A DNA stretch of 64,000 bases from Aliivibrio sp. S4MY1 (GTDB lineage Bacteria > Pseudomonadota > Gammaproteobacteria > Enterobacterales > Vibrionaceae). The DNA is taken from contig NZ_JARACP010000003.1 in the NCBI RefSeq assembly GCF_028765545.1, forward strand, positions 143,468-207,467, given 5' to 3'. The notes under the pieces are model-generated. The model saw only the letters and a program-made list of their open reading frames with translations, did not search any database and was not told the origin of the DNA. Shown piece after piece: positions 18,702 to 28,656 of the stretch. The translations under genes and the position numbers were made by a program. The stretch's first letter is position 1; each line of letters opens with the position of its first letter.

Positions 18702-19868
18702 ATGAGCGAGAGAAAACCGGCAACTATTGCAGTTCGTACTGGCATTGAAAGCGATTCACAACACAACGCGGTTGTGCCTCCTATCTACTTATCAACTAAC
18801 TACAGCTTCCCTGAATTTGGTGATGTACCAAAGTACGATTATGCTCGCTCAGGAAACCCAACTCGAACACAACTAGAGACCACCTTATCTGATTTAGAGT
18901 GTGGTGCTGGTGCGGTTGTGACAAACTGCGGTACTTCAGCTCTTAATCTTATGGTTTCAGCTTTGCTTGGCCCTGATGATCTCATTGTTGCCCCTCATGA
19001 TTGTTATGGCGGCACGTATCGTTTGTTTAACACTCGCGCTAATAAAGGTGACTTCCAAACCTTATTTGTTGATCAATCGGATACTAAGGCTTTAGATGCC
19101 GCCATTGCTAAAAAGCCTAAACTTATTTTATTAGAGACCCCTTCTAATCCATTAGTTCGAGTGGTAGATATTGCTGAAATTTGTCAAAAAGCCGCAAAAG
19201 TAGGTGCTTTAGTTGCTGTTGATAACACTTTCCTTTCTCCTGTCTTACAGCAACCTTTAACTCTTGGTGCTGACTTTGTCCTTCACTCGACAACTAAATA
19301 CATTAATGGTCATTCTGATGTTGTTGGTGGTGTATTAATCGCAAAAACACAAGCGCACGCAGACGATCTCGCATGGTGGGGGAATTGCATTGGTGCAACA
19401 GGCACTGCATTTGATAGCTACTTAACCTTACGTGGTATTCGTACCTTAGGTGCGCGTATGCGAGTGCATGAAGAGAATGCAATGGAGGTACTTAAGTGTC
19501 TTCAAGAAGAAGCATTAGTAGGCACAATTTATCACCCAAGTTTACCTGAACACCCGGGCCATGATATTGCTAAACGCCAACAAGCAGGATTTGGTGCAAT
19601 GTTAAGCTTTGAGTTAAATGGTTCATTAGAACAACTAAAAGTGTTTTTAAAAGAGCTCAAATATTTCTCTTTAGCTGAATCACTTGGTGGAGTAGAAAGT
19701 CTCATTGCTCATCCGGGTAGCATGACCCATAGAGCGATGTCTGATGAAGCGCAAGCAGAAGCTGGATTGGCTCCAACACTATTACGTATTTCCGTTGGAT
19801 TAGAAGACAGCCGAGATCTGATTGCCGATCTTAAACAAGCCTTCCTTGTAGCAGCAGGAGTGAAATAA
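18702..19868 (+). CDS. metB: Cystathionine gamma-synthase
   Basis: MetB joins O-succinylhomoserine and cysteine to cystathionine in methionine synthesis. The 388-residue PLP enzyme has the cofactor lysine at Lys199 in STTKYINGHSD and the family motifs YARSGNPTR and ETPSNP. GGAAGGG precedes the ATG. Its TAA overlaps the metL start (TAATG), indicating translational coupling. The tandem met boxes lie about 80 bases upstream. Confidence 0.96.
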   Translation: MSERKPATIAVRTGIESDSQHNAVVPPIYLSTNYSFPEFGDVPKYDYARSGNPTRTQLETTLSDLECGAGAVVTNCGTSALNLMVSALLGPDDLIVAPHDCYGGTYRLFNTRANKGDFQTLFVDQSDTKALDAAIAKKPKLILLETPSNPLVRVVDIAEICQKAAKVGALVAVDNTFLSPVLQQPLTLGADFVLHSTTKYINGHSDVVGGVLIAKTQAHADDLAWWGNCIGATGTAFDSYLTLRGIRTLGARMRVHEENAMEVLKCLQEEALVGTIYHPSLPEHPGHDIAKRQQAGFGAMLSFELNGSLEQLKVFLKELKYFSLAESLGGVESLIAHPGSMTHRAMSDEAQAEAGLAPTLLRISVGLEDSRDLIADLKQAFLVAAGVK

Positions 19869-22285
19869 TGACAGGAGTCGTCACGCGCCAATTACATAAG
19901 TTTGGTGGTAGTAGCCTTGCTGATCCAGAGTGTTACCGTCGTGTAGCTACCATATTAAAAGAATATTCTCATGATCATGATTTAGTGGTTGTCTCTGCTG
20001 CGGGTAATACAACGAATCGTATTTTAGAGTGGTTTGAGGCACTATCAAAAGATGGTCGCCTTGCGCATGAAGCATTGGGTTCCTTACGCCAATACCAACA
20101 AGGCTTAGTCTCTGAATTATTGACTGCTGAAAATGCAGAGCCATTACTTGAGGAGCTGCATAAGGAGTTGGTCGCTATTGGTCAATTACATGCTCCTTTG
20201 ACAGATGTTCAGCAAGCGGATGTACTTGGTCATGGTGAAGTATGGTCTTCAAGATTACTTGCTGCTTATTTAAATCAAATTGATCTACAAGCTACTCCGC
20301 TCGATTCTCGTACTTTTTTACGCGCAGAGCGAGCTGCTCAGCCAGAGGTCGATCGCACACATTCTTGGCCATTATTCAAAGAGCAAATTGCTCAGCATCC
20401 TCATGGACGTATTGTGATCACCGGGTTTATGGCTCGCGATCAAAAAGGAGAAACCGTTCTGCTTGGTCGTAATGGTTCAGACTATTCAGCAACCGTCATA
20501 GGCGCATTAGCTGAAGTTTCTCGCGTTACCATTTGGAGCGATGTTGCTGGGGTATTTAGTGCCGATCCTCGTAAAGTCGACGACGCGTGTTTATTGCCAT
20601 TACTTCGTTTAGATGAAGCGAGTGAGTTAGCTCGGTTAGCTGCTCCTGTATTGCACAGTCGAACATTACAACCTGTTGCTCAGAGTGCGCTTGATTTAAG
20701 TTTACGCTGCAGTTATCAACCAGAATCTGGTTCAACTAGAATTGAGCGAGTATTAGCTTCAGGGCGCGGAGCTAAAATTGTTACATCACTTGAAGAAGTG
20801 TACTTAATTCAATTAGGCTTTGGTCGAGGGCAAGATTTTGAACGTGCGAAACAAGAGGTGCTTTCCCTTCTTACTCGCTCTCAGCTTCAGCCTTTGGCTT
20901 TAGAAGCACAAGCGGATCAATTTACATTATTACTTGCTTATACCTCTGAAGTCGTCAATGAAGCATTAGACGTATTACAGAGCTCTGCTGTTCATGCTGA
21001 GATTAAACTCAAAGAAGGCTATTCAATGATCGCTGCCGTTGGGGCTGGCGTGACAAGCAATGCTATTCATAGCCATGGTTTCTATCATCAGCTAAAAAAC
21101 TGTCCACTTGAGTTTGTGTGTGAATCAGAATCTGGGTTAAGTTTGGTGGCGATATTACGCACGCTAGATACTACGCCAGTGATCAATGGTATTCATACGC
21201 ATTTATTTCAGGCTCAAAAGCGGGTAGCACTGGTTTTATGTGGGCATGGCAACATTGGATCTCAGTGGTTATCTTTGTTTACTCAACAAAAACGTAATCT
21301 TGAAAAGCGCCATGGGATGCAGTTTTCTCTTGTTGGCGTAATTGACCGTCACCGTCATTGGCTGGATTTTGATGGATTAGAGAGCGATGCGATAACGAAA
21401 CGCTTTGATGATGAAGCGATTGCTTATCAAGAATTTTCTTGGATAGAACAACTTGGTGCAATACAGGGTTACGATGATGTGGTGGTATTAGATGTCACAG
21501 CAAGTGCCGAGCTATCACAGCAATATACAAAAATTGCAGAACAAGGTATTCATCTTATTTCTGCTAATAAAGTCGCAGGCTCAGCGCCAAGCGATGAATA
21601 TCAAGCCGTGATTGATGCATTTGCTAAAACAGGTCGTCGTTGGCTATATAATGCAACCGTTGGTGCAGGCCTTCCGATTAATCACACAGTAAGAGATTTA
21701 CGAGAAAGTGGTGATGAGATCCTTGCGTTATCCGGTATTTTTTCAGGTACCTTATCTTGGTTATTTCAGCAGTATAATGGTGATGTGCCGTTTACAGAGT
21801 TAGTGGATCTTGCATGGCAGCAAGGCTTGACTGAACCAGATCCAAGAAACGATTTAGATGGTTCTGATGTCATGAGAAAGCTAGTTATCTTAGCTCGAGA
21901 GGCAGGATTAAAAATTGAACCTACTCAAGTTAAAGTCGAATCTTTAGTGCCTACTGAATTAAAAGAAGTCAGCTTAGACGATTTCTTATCAAAAGGAGAG
22001 CTCATTAATATAGAGTTGCTCGAACGCTTAGAGAGAGCCAAAAAAGAACAGAAAGTATTGCGTTATGTTGCTCGCTTAAATAAAGATGGCAGTGCGACAG
22101 TAGGCATCGAAGCGTTGTCTGAATATCATGCTTTAGCAAACTTATTACCTTGCGATAATATCTTTGCTATTGAAAGTAAATGGTATAAAGATAATCCATT
22201 AGTTATTCGAGGGCCGGGTGCTGGAAGAGAGGTAACGGCTGGGGCAATCCAATCAGATTTAAATCGTATTTCTGCACTTTTTTAA
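19868..22285 (+). CDS. metL: Bifunctional aspartokinase II / homoserine dehydrogenase II
   Basis: The 805-residue fusion carries two steps of the aspartate pathway. The N-terminal aspartate kinase starts with HKFGGSSLADPECYRRVA and has GRNGSDYSAT. After a central regulatory region, the homoserine dehydrogenase begins near residue 450 (LVLCGHGNIGSQW) and has SANKVAGS and GLTEPDPRNDLDGSDV. It overlaps metB by one base and is repressed with it by MetJ. Grouping with metB marks it as the methionine-branch isozyme (MetL) and not ThrA. Confidence 0.95.
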   Translation: MTGVVTRQLHKFGGSSLADPECYRRVATILKEYSHDHDLVVVSAAGNTTNRILEWFEALSKDGRLAHEALGSLRQYQQGLVSELLTAENAEPLLEELHKELVAIGQLHAPLTDVQQADVLGHGEVWSSRLLAAYLNQIDLQATPLDSRTFLRAERAAQPEVDRTHSWPLFKEQIAQHPHGRIVITGFMARDQKGETVLLGRNGSDYSATVIGALAEVSRVTIWSDVAGVFSADPRKVDDACLLPLLRLDEASELARLAAPVLHSRTLQPVAQSALDLSLRCSYQPESGSTRIERVLASGRGAKIVTSLEEVYLIQLGFGRGQDFERAKQEVLSLLTRSQLQPLALEAQADQFTLLLAYTSEVVNEALDVLQSSAVHAEIKLKEGYSMIAAVGAGVTSNAIHSHGFYHQLKNCPLEFVCESESGLSLVAILRTLDTTPVINGIHTHLFQAQKRVALVLCGHGNIGSQWLSLFTQQKRNLEKRHGMQFSLVGVIDRHRHWLDFDGLESDAITKRFDDEAIAYQEFSWIEQLGAIQGYDDVVVLDVTASAELSQQYTKIAEQGIHLISANKVAGSAPSDEYQAVIDAFAKTGRRWLYNATVGAGLPINHTVRDLRESGDEILALSGIFSGTLSWLFQQYNGDVPFTELVDLAWQQGLTEPDPRNDLDGSDVMRKLVILAREAGLKIEPTQVKVESLVPTELKEVSLDDFLSKGELINIELLERLERAKKEQKVLRYVARLNKDGSATVGIEALSEYHALANLLPCDNIFAIESKWYKDNPLVIRGPGAGREVTAGAIQSDLNRISALF

Positions 22286-22633
22286 TACCTTAAATGATCG
22301 TCTTATTATTTGAGCCATGTTATATCACATGGCTTTTTTTTACTTATTGTAAGAAAAAACGGATTTAAAGCGTTTTTAGGTTATTTTATATTTTCTTGTA
22401 TGTTCTTTTATTTACAATAAGTTGGCGGCTGTTAAATTAAATTAAGCATAAATTAAAATTAAAATATTTTGCATGCTATGGATTTTGTAAATCTATTCAG
22501 TGATGATGGCCCTGAGTTGGCTAACATATATACGATAAATAGTTCGAAACATAACAATAATAAGCGTAGCCACTCATTCTTTAGCTATTAATTTTTTGAA
22601 TTAATTGATTCACTGCAGATTGAGAGAACCATA
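22286..22633. other. AT-rich gap between metL and leuO (348 bases)
   Basis: It holds the metL terminator at its left end and, after that, a strongly AT-rich stretch ahead of leuO. AT-rich DNA of this kind upstream of leuO is a known target of H-NS-like silencing in enterics. No gene and no clear operator are seen. Confidence 0.5.
22313..22341 (+). terminator. Terminator of metBL
   Basis: AGCCATGT (22313-22320), loop TATATC, ACATGGCT (22327-22334), followed by a run of T. Confidence 0.85.
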
Positions 22634-23623
22634 ATGAATACGCCAAAAATTACCCCAATGCTTGGAGATATAGCAGGAAATAGTGTCAGTTCAGAACAAG
22701 TGCTGCGAAGTGTCGATTTGAATCTATTGACTGTATTTGATGCTGTGATGCAAGAGCAAAATATTACACGTGCGGCTCACAATTTAGGAATGTCACAACC
22801 AGCAGTAAGCAATGCGGTTTCTCGATTAAAAGTGATGTTTAATGATGAATTATTTATTCGTCATGGAAGAGGCATACAACCGACACAACGAGCTCGTCAA
22901 CTATTTGCTCCAATGCGCCAGGCCTTACAATTAGTAAAAAATGAATTACCAAGCTCTACATTCTCACCTGAAACTTCAGCAAGACAATTTAAACTCTCTA
23001 TTTGCAGTCCATCGGACATCCGTTTTGCTCCGCGTCTTATGCGAGAGATCCAACAAAAAGCGCCCTATATAAACCTTAAGCTATCTGGTGAGCATGAATC
23101 TGATATCGCTCAAAAATTACGTTACCAAGAAGTCGATTTTGTTATTGATTATGTGCGCTTTGATCAGCCGGGATACATGAGTACCGAGTTATTTACTGAT
23201 GAACTTGTGGTTGTAACTTCTGTAAATCATCCTCGAATTCAAGGAAGCATAACAAAAGATCAATTGGCGAGTGAGAAACATGCCGTGCCAGCTCGTCTTG
23301 AGAATACCAAAGGTTTTGCTGATCATATTTACATGGACCCAATTTATGATCAAGCTTATAAAGGGGCGAGTATCAGCAACATTCTTTATGTAGTTTCTCA
23401 ATCAGAGTTGATTACCGTAGCACCACGATGGCTAGTAAACTCAATGCCAAACCGTGCTCAGTTATCGATTCTTGACTTACCAGTAGAATCAAAAAGTATC
23501 AGTGGTTACTTAAGCTGGCACGATTCATACCAAAAGGACAAAGGGCATATTTGGATGCGTGATCAACTAATGCTTATTTGTGGTGAAGAAGTCGTAGCAT
23601 CAAGTAAAGGTATGATGTTTTAG
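22634..23623 (+). CDS. leuO: LysR-family regulator LeuO
   Basis: LeuO is a pleiotropic LysR regulator that counteracts H-NS silencing and responds to stress in vibrios. The 329-residue product carries the diagnostic N-terminal region VDLNLLTVFDAVMQEQNITR followed by MSQPAVSNAVSRLKVMFNDE. It also has the C-terminal SQSELITVAPRWLVNSM and YLSWHDSYQKDKGHIWM segments of LeuO. It lies in the leuO...ilvIH arrangement, here with an acyl-CoA synthetase gene between. Confidence 0.92.
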   Translation: MNTPKITPMLGDIAGNSVSSEQVLRSVDLNLLTVFDAVMQEQNITRAAHNLGMSQPAVSNAVSRLKVMFNDELFIRHGRGIQPTQRARQLFAPMRQALQLVKNELPSSTFSPETSARQFKLSICSPSDIRFAPRLMREIQQKAPYINLKLSGEHESDIAQKLRYQEVDFVIDYVRFDQPGYMSTELFTDELVVVTSVNHPRIQGSITKDQLASEKHAVPARLENTKGFADHIYMDPIYDQAYKGASISNILYVVSQSELITVAPRWLVNSMPNRAQLSILDLPVESKSISGYLSWHDSYQKDKGHIWMRDQLMLICGEEVVASSKGMMF

Positions 23624-23654
23624 TTTACGGTATTAGAAATAGTATAAGTGTTTT

Positions 23655-23681
23655 AGGCAGTGTATTTACACTGCCTTTTTT
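23655..23681 (+). terminator. Terminator of leuO
   Basis: AGGCAGTGTA (23655-23664), loop TT, TACACTGCCT (23667-23676), then T residues. Confidence 0.88.
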
Positions 23682-23870
23682 GTCGGTGTTCATACGATAT
23701 AAATAAAATGTAGCTTTTAAATAATTAAATTGTTAATAGCACACTCGTGAAATGGGTTTCACACAACAATACTTACATTTTATACAGAGAAACAGTTGCC
23801 TTTTTTGCCACCAATTGTACACTTTGTGCAGATTATAGCTTACAAGTGTAAGCCTAAAGGTGAATTCGAG

Positions 23871-25721
23871 ATGACTATCCAAAACCCACATATTGTAAAA
23901 GAGATCCGCCAACATATTGCTAATAAGCCAAATACTACCGCATTGCGTGAACGTAAGTGCAGTATTTTAATTGATACTGAGTGCGAAGCGTGGAGTGATA
24001 TTACTTGGGGGCAATTTGGTGAGCAAATGGATACATTATCATTAGCCCTATTAGCTCATGGATTGAAAGTACAAGAAAAGGTAGGGATATTCTCAAATAA
24101 TATGCCTCGTTGGACGGTTGCCGACTTTGCAACGATGCAATTGCGTTCTGTACCTGTACCTATTTACCCAACAAATACACCAACTCAAGCGGCTTACATT
24201 ATAAATGACGCTGATATTCGTATTTTATTTGTTGGTGAGCAAGCTCAATATAATGCCGCCGTGGTTATTTTTGAGCAATGCCCTCAATTGACTCATATTG
24301 TAGCATTGAGTGATGATATTGATTTAAATGATCATCAAGCGGGTATCTCGTGGAATGATTTTGTTTCTAAAGCTGATGATATACATAAAGAGGAGCTTCA
24401 AGCTCGTCTAGATAGCGCTGAAATGGATGACTTACTGACATTGATTTATACCTCAGGTACAACCGGTGAGCCAAAAGGCGTGATGTTAGATTATATTAAT
24501 GTCGGTTCACAGCTAGAGGCGCATAACACAAATTTAGCATTAACAGAAAAAGATGTGTCACTGTGTTTTTTACCTTTATCTCATGTGTTTGAGCGTGCAT
24601 GGACGTTCTATGTGCTTTATAAAGGGGCAACAAATTGCTACCTACCAAATACAAACTTAATCAAAGAAGCGTTGATAGAAGTCAAACCAACAGTCATGTG
24701 TGCTGTTCCTCGTTTTTATGAAAAGATTTTCTCAACGGTTCATGAAAAAGTATCTCGTGCACCCGCTCATCGCAAAGTGATGTTCACTTGGGCTGTAAAC
24801 ATGGGTGCGAAAATGTCAGCGTGCCAGCAAGAACAGCGTGAACCATCATGGCTACTTAAACAATCACATAAGATTGCAGATAAACTAGTATTGTCAAAGC
24901 TACGCCTGATTTTAGGCGGTAAGATCAACTTTATGCCATGTGGTGGTGCAAAATTAGATGCGACAATTGGGCGTTTCTTCCATGCACTTGGCGTAAATGT
25001 AAAATTAGGTTACGGCATGACAGAAACCACAGCAACGATCTCATGCTGGGAAGACGGTAAATTTCATCCGGATTCTATCGGAACATTAATGCCTGGTGCC
25101 GAAGTTAAAATTGGTGAGAGCAGTGAAATTCTTGTTCGTGGTCCAATGGTCATGAAGGGGTATTACAATAAACCTGAAGAGACAGAAAGTAACTTTACTG
25201 AAGATGGCTTCTTAAAAACCGGTGATGCAGGTGAGTTTGACGCAGAAGGTAACTTATATATCACTGACAGAATTAAAGAGTTAATGAAAACGTCTGGTGG
25301 TAAATATATTGCACCACAAGTGATTGAAGGTGCGATTGGCAAAGATCACTTCATTGAACAAATTGCCGTTATTGCCGATACTCGTAAATTTGTATCTGCA
25401 CTTATTGTTCCTTGCTATGACGCTCTAGAAGAGTACGCGAAAGAACTAAATATTGCTTACCATGACCGCATGGAATTAATAAAACACAGTGAAATAGTAG
25501 AGATGCTTGAAAAACGCGTAGCAAATTTACAAAAAGAATTAGCTCGTTTTGAACAAGTGAAAAAGTTTACTTTGTTGTCTAAAGAATTTTCGATGGACAA
25601 AGGCGAACTGACGCCAACTCAAAAACTACGTCGTAAAGTGATCAATGAGCGTTACCAAGACGAGATTGAAGAAATGTACGATGAGAAGAAAGATCAAAAA
25701 GGAAAGAAAGATAAATCATAA
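23871..25721 (+). CDS. Long-chain acyl-CoA synthetase (AMP-forming)
   Basis: This ANL-superfamily enzyme activates a fatty acid to acyl-CoA through an acyl-adenylate. The roughly 616-residue product has the P-loop [13 protein letters not shown], the KLGYGMTET motif, the hinge TGDAGEFD and the C-terminal [17 protein letters not shown]. The length and the GGKY/APQ end resemble eukaryote-like long-chain synthetases (FadD15/FAA type) more than E. coli FadD. ATG 23871 is preferred over 23796 because AAAGG precedes it and the upstream 25 codons look unrelated. It lies between leuO and ilvIH. Confidence 0.88.
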   Translation: MTIQNPHIVKEIRQHIANKPNTTALRERKCSILIDTECEAWSDITWGQFGEQMDTLSLALLAHGLKVQEKVGIFSNNMPRWTVADFATMQLRSVPVPIYPTNTPTQAAYIINDADIRILFVGEQAQYNAAVVIFEQCPQLTHIVALSDDIDLNDHQAGISWNDFVSKADDIHKEELQARLDSAEMDDLLTLIYTSGTTGEPKGVMLDYINVGSQLEAHNTNLALTEKDVSLCFLPLSHVFERAWTFYVLYKGATNCYLPNTNLIKEALIEVKPTVMCAVPRFYEKIFSTVHEKVSRAPAHRKVMFTWAVNMGAKMSACQQEQREPSWLLKQSHKIADKLVLSKLRLILGGKINFMPCGGAKLDATIGRFFHALGVNVKLGYGMTETTATISCWEDGKFHPDSIGTLMPGAEVKIGESSEILVRGPMVMKGYYNKPEETESNFTEDGFLKTGDAGEFDAEGNLYITDRIKELMKTSGGKYIAPQVIEGAIGKDHFIEQIAVIADTRKFVSALIVPCYDALEEYAKELNIAYHDRMELIKHSEIVEMLEKRVANLQKELARFEQVKKFTLLSKEFSMDKGELTPTQKLRRKVINERYQDEIEEMYDEKKDQKGKKDKS

Positions 25722-26070
25722 CTAATCTTTATCCTTCTGAATAATAAAAGAAACCAGTCTTATATAGGCTGGTTTTTTTTATTTGAGAGCAAAGTTAATA
25801 GGAGCATTGCATTAAATACAAAATCAGAGTTTTAGTATTTATTGTTAACTATATAGGTGATTTTAATAAAACACCTCTAGACCAAGGTGCTAATAAAAGG
25901 TTAAAGTTGTTTCGTGATGGTGGTTTTTGTTACCAATAACTGTTGTCTACATAGGATTTTAATTTAATTAATATCGGTTTAGGCTAAAAATAAGCCCTAA
26001 CTATGTAAACCATGAACTTATCGATAATTCATTTCGTATAAGTTGAGGGTTTAAATGTCTGGAGATAAAT
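25722..26070 (+). other. Gap before ilvI (349 bases): terminator plus possible leader
   Basis: It begins with the acyl-CoA synthetase terminator. Further in, CACCT (25873-25877) could pair with either AGGTG at 25855-25859 or AGGTG at 25886-25890, a small pair of mutually exclusive hairpins. I see no leader peptide rich in branched-chain codons, so classical attenuation is not supported. Leucine/Lrp control is known for ilvIH in enterics, but no Lrp site can be called by eye. Confidence 0.35.
25751..25780 (+). terminator. Terminator after the acyl-CoA synthetase gene
   Basis: AACCAGTC (25752-25759) pairs with GGCTGGTT (25767-25774), including one G-U pair, followed by a run of T. Confidence 0.75.
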
Positions 26071-27792
26071 ATGGAAATGTTATCTGGCGCAGAGATGATC
26101 GTACAGTCTCTGATTGATGAAGGTGTTGAGCACATTTTTGGTTACCCTGGTGGCTCAGTGCTAGACATTTATGATGCACTACACATGAAATCTGAGGATA
26201 TTCAGCATGTGTTGGTAAGACATGAGCAAGCAGCTACGCACATGGCTGATGGATTTGCTCGTGCAACCGGTAAACCGGGTGTGGTTCTTGTTTGTTCAGG
26301 CCCTGGAGCAACCAATACGATTACAGGAATCGCAACCGCTTATATGGATTCTATTCCGATGATTGTGCTTTCTGGAAACGTACCAAACAACATGATTGGG
26401 ACTGATGCTTTTCAAGAGTGTGACATGGTAGGTGTTTCTCGTCCGATAGTTAAACATAGCTTTTTAGTTAGAAAAGCAGAAGACATTCCTGAAATTATAA
26501 AAAAAGCATTTTATATTGCTTCAACAGGCCGTCCTGGACCTGTTGTTATTGATATCCCAAAAGATGTCATGAGCCCTGCGTTTAAATTCCCTTATCAATA
26601 TCCGACGTCGATGTCATTGCGATCTTATAATCCAACGACAACAGGGCATAAAGGTCAGGTTAAAAAAGGCCTTAAAACCCTTTTAGCTGCAAAAAAACCA
26701 GTGCTGTATATTGGTGGTGGCGCTGTTATCTCCTCAGCAGAACAACACGTTATTAAATTAGCAGAATCACTTAATTTACCTGTAGTCAGTACGCTTATGG
26801 GCTTGGGTGCTTTTCCTGGTACTCATAAAAATGCATTAGGTATGCTAGGTATGCACGGTACCTATGAAGCAAATATGGCGATGCACAATGCTGATCTTAT
26901 TTTTGGTGTTGGGGTACGTTTTGATGATAGAACAACCAATAATTTAGAAAAATATTGTCCTGATGCCACCATCATGCATATTGATATCGATCCTTCATCT
27001 ATTTCTAAAAATGTTCGAGTTGATGTGCCTATTGTTGGCTCGGCAGAGGTCGTTTTAGAGTCGATGCTGAAATTGCTTGTTGAGCAAGGTGGGAGTAATG
27101 ATGAGGCAGCTTTAGAACAATGGTGGAAAGACATTTCAGTATGGCAAGATAAAAAATGCTTATCTTACGAAACCTCACCTGACCGTATTAAGCCTCAACA
27201 AGTCATTGAAACCTTACATCGACTAACGAATGGTGACGCTTATGTCGCGTCTGATGTTGGTCAGCATCAAATGTTTGCTGCGCTATATTACCCATTTAAT
27301 AAACCACGTCGTTGGATTAACTCTGGTGGTCTTGGCACCATGGGATTTGGCTTACCAGCAGCATTAGGTGTGAAGTTTACTCATCCTGATGAAGTGGTTG
27401 TGTGTGTCACTGGTGATGGCAGTATTCAGATGAACATTCAAGAGTTATCAACGGCATTGCAATATGACATCCCTGTAAAAATCATCAATCTAAATAATCG
27501 ATTCTTAGGCATGGTTAAGCAATGGCAAGATATCATCTATCAAGGTCGCCACTCTAATTCTTACATGACATCAGTACCTGATTTTGCTGCGATTGCAGAA
27601 GCTTATGGTCATGTTGGTATTCGAATTAATCATCCTGATGAGCTTGAATCTGGATTAGAGAAGGCGCTGTCATTAACAGAACGCCTGGTGTTTGTTGATA
27701 TAAACGTAGATGAAACAGAGCATGTTTATCCTATGCAGATCAAAGGTGAGGCAATGGATAAAATGTGGTTAAGCAAAACGGAGAGAACCTAA
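26071..27792 (+). CDS. ilvI: Acetolactate synthase III, large catalytic subunit
   Basis: IlvI makes acetolactate or acetohydroxybutyrate from pyruvate, the first common step of branched-chain amino-acid synthesis, with ThDP and FAD. The 573-residue product has the catalytic glutamate in [18 protein letters not shown] and the ThDP motif beginning [18 protein letters not shown] (26061-26064) precedes the ATG. It overlaps ilvH by TAATG, so the subunits are translationally coupled. Confidence 0.95.
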   Translation: MEMLSGAEMIVQSLIDEGVEHIFGYPGGSVLDIYDALHMKSEDIQHVLVRHEQAATHMADGFARATGKPGVVLVCSGPGATNTITGIATAYMDSIPMIVLSGNVPNNMIGTDAFQECDMVGVSRPIVKHSFLVRKAEDIPEIIKKAFYIASTGRPGPVVIDIPKDVMSPAFKFPYQYPTSMSLRSYNPTTTGHKGQVKKGLKTLLAAKKPVLYIGGGAVISSAEQHVIKLAESLNLPVVSTLMGLGAFPGTHKNALGMLGMHGTYEANMAMHNADLIFGVGVRFDDRTTNNLEKYCPDATIMHIDIDPSSISKNVRVDVPIVGSAEVVLESMLKLLVEQGGSNDEAALEQWWKDISVWQDKKCLSYETSPDRIKPQQVIETLHRLTNGDAYVASDVGQHQMFAALYYPFNKPRRWINSGGLGTMGFGLPAALGVKFTHPDEVVVCVTGDGSIQMNIQELSTALQYDIPVKIINLNNRFLGMVKQWQDIIYQGRHSNSYMTSVPDFAAIAEAYGHVGIRINHPDELESGLEKALSLTERLVFVDINVDETEHVYPMQIKGEAMDKMWLSKTERT

Positions 27793-28286
27793 TGAGACAT
27801 ATTATTTCACTATTATTAGAGAATGAATCAGGTTCTTTATCACGTGTTGTTGGCTTATTTTCTCAGCGTGGTTATAACATTGAATCGTTAACCGTATCAC
27901 CAACAGAAGATCCAACGCTTTCTCGCTTAAATATTACAACAGCAAGTGATGCGATGGAGCTTGAACAGATCCAAAAACAATTACATAAATTAATTGATGT
28001 CATTAAAGTTCAAGAAGTGACAGAAACTGAACATGTTGAGCGAGAGTTATTATTGGTTAAAGTGAAAGCCAGTGGTTTTGCAAGAGCAGAAGTGAAACGT
28101 ACAGCAGATATTTTTCGTGGACAGATTGTTGATGTAACCAGTTCTCTATATACCATTCAGCTTGCTGGAACGTCCGAGAAACTTGATGCATTTATTACGG
28201 CCGTCGCAGAGGTAACTGAAGTCGTTGAGGTAGCTAGAAGTGGCGTCGTAGGCATTGCTCGTGGAGAAAAGGCGTTAAAAGTATAA
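27792..28286 (+). CDS. ilvH: Acetolactate synthase III, small regulatory subunit
   Basis: IlvH activates IlvI and confers valine feedback inhibition. The 164-residue product starts [20 protein letters not shown] with an N-terminal ACT domain. A second ferredoxin-like half follows (LLLVKVKASGFARAEVKRTA). The start is the ATG overlapping the ilvI stop, with GGAGAG 6 bases before it. An earlier in-frame start (27765) would lie inside ilvI and is less likely. Confidence 0.95.
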   Translation: MRHIISLLLENESGSLSRVVGLFSQRGYNIESLTVSPTEDPTLSRLNITTASDAMELEQIQKQLHKLIDVIKVQEVTETEHVERELLLVKVKASGFARAEVKRTADIFRGQIVDVTSSLYTIQLAGTSEKLDAFITAVAEVTEVVEVARSGVVGIARGEKALKV

Positions 28287-28322
28287 TCTGTTTATTACTT
28301 GTTACTTTTTAATCTTAACTAT

Positions 28323-28346
28323 AAAGCCTTCCTTGTGAGGGTTTTA
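28323..28346 (+). terminator. Probable terminator of ilvIH
   Basis: AAAGCCTT (28323-28330) pairs with AGGGTTTT (28338-28345), including one G-U pair, followed by ATTTT. Confidence 0.5.
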
Positions 28347-28480
28347 TTTTGTTTGGATAATGGTTATTAGACTAAAGTCTAACCTTGTCTATACTTATGG
28401 CTACTGATACACAAGTCTATAGAGAACATTACTCAGGCAGTAGGGTGATGGGAGAGGACTGAAAATGATGTGAGGCTTCT

Positions 28481-28612
28481 ATGTTTACTGACTTTTTAGT
28501 AAGGCTTACTGTAGGAAGTTTGGCTGTTTTAGGTTTTAAGTTGAGTGCGATTTACTTCCTATTAATGGTGCTATTAATTAGTACTCATAATAAAGAATTT
28601 TTCGGATGGTAA
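28481..28612 (+). CDS. Small membrane protein, 43 residues (unrecognised)
   Basis: An ATG at 28481, preceded by TGAGG, opens 43 codons ending at TAA 28610-28612. The peptide starts MFTDFLVRLTVGSLAVLGFK, continues with a second very hydrophobic stretch (AIYFLLMVLLIS) and ends HNKEFFGW. It is therefore predicted to sit in the inner membrane as one long or two short helices. A textbook terminator follows within 2 bases. I recognise no family. The hydrophobic pattern, ribosome-binding site and terminator together make coding likely. A dual RNA/peptide gene is possible. Confidence 0.6.
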   Translation: MFTDFLVRLTVGSLAVLGFKLSAIYFLLMVLLISTHNKEFFGW

Positions 28613-28613
28613 T

Positions 28614-28639
28614 AAAAACCAGACATTGTCTGGTTTTTT
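28614..28639. terminator. Terminator after the 43-codon ORF
   Basis: AAAAACCAGAC (28614-28624) pairs exactly with GTCTGGTTTTT (28628-28638). Symmetric tails also serve the converging GntR gene. Confidence 0.88.
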
Positions 28640-28656
28640 CCGTTTTATTTTTATAT

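Noticed and set aside
23748-23765. CGTGAAATGGGTTTCACA upstream of the acyl-CoA synthetase gene as a CRP site
   Set aside because: GTGA and TCAC are 8 bases apart; the half sites are good but the spacing is wrong.
23624-23870. Upstream extension of the acyl-CoA synthetase to 23796
   Set aside because: The extra 25 residues are unlike the family, and the ATG at 23871 has a ribosome-binding site.
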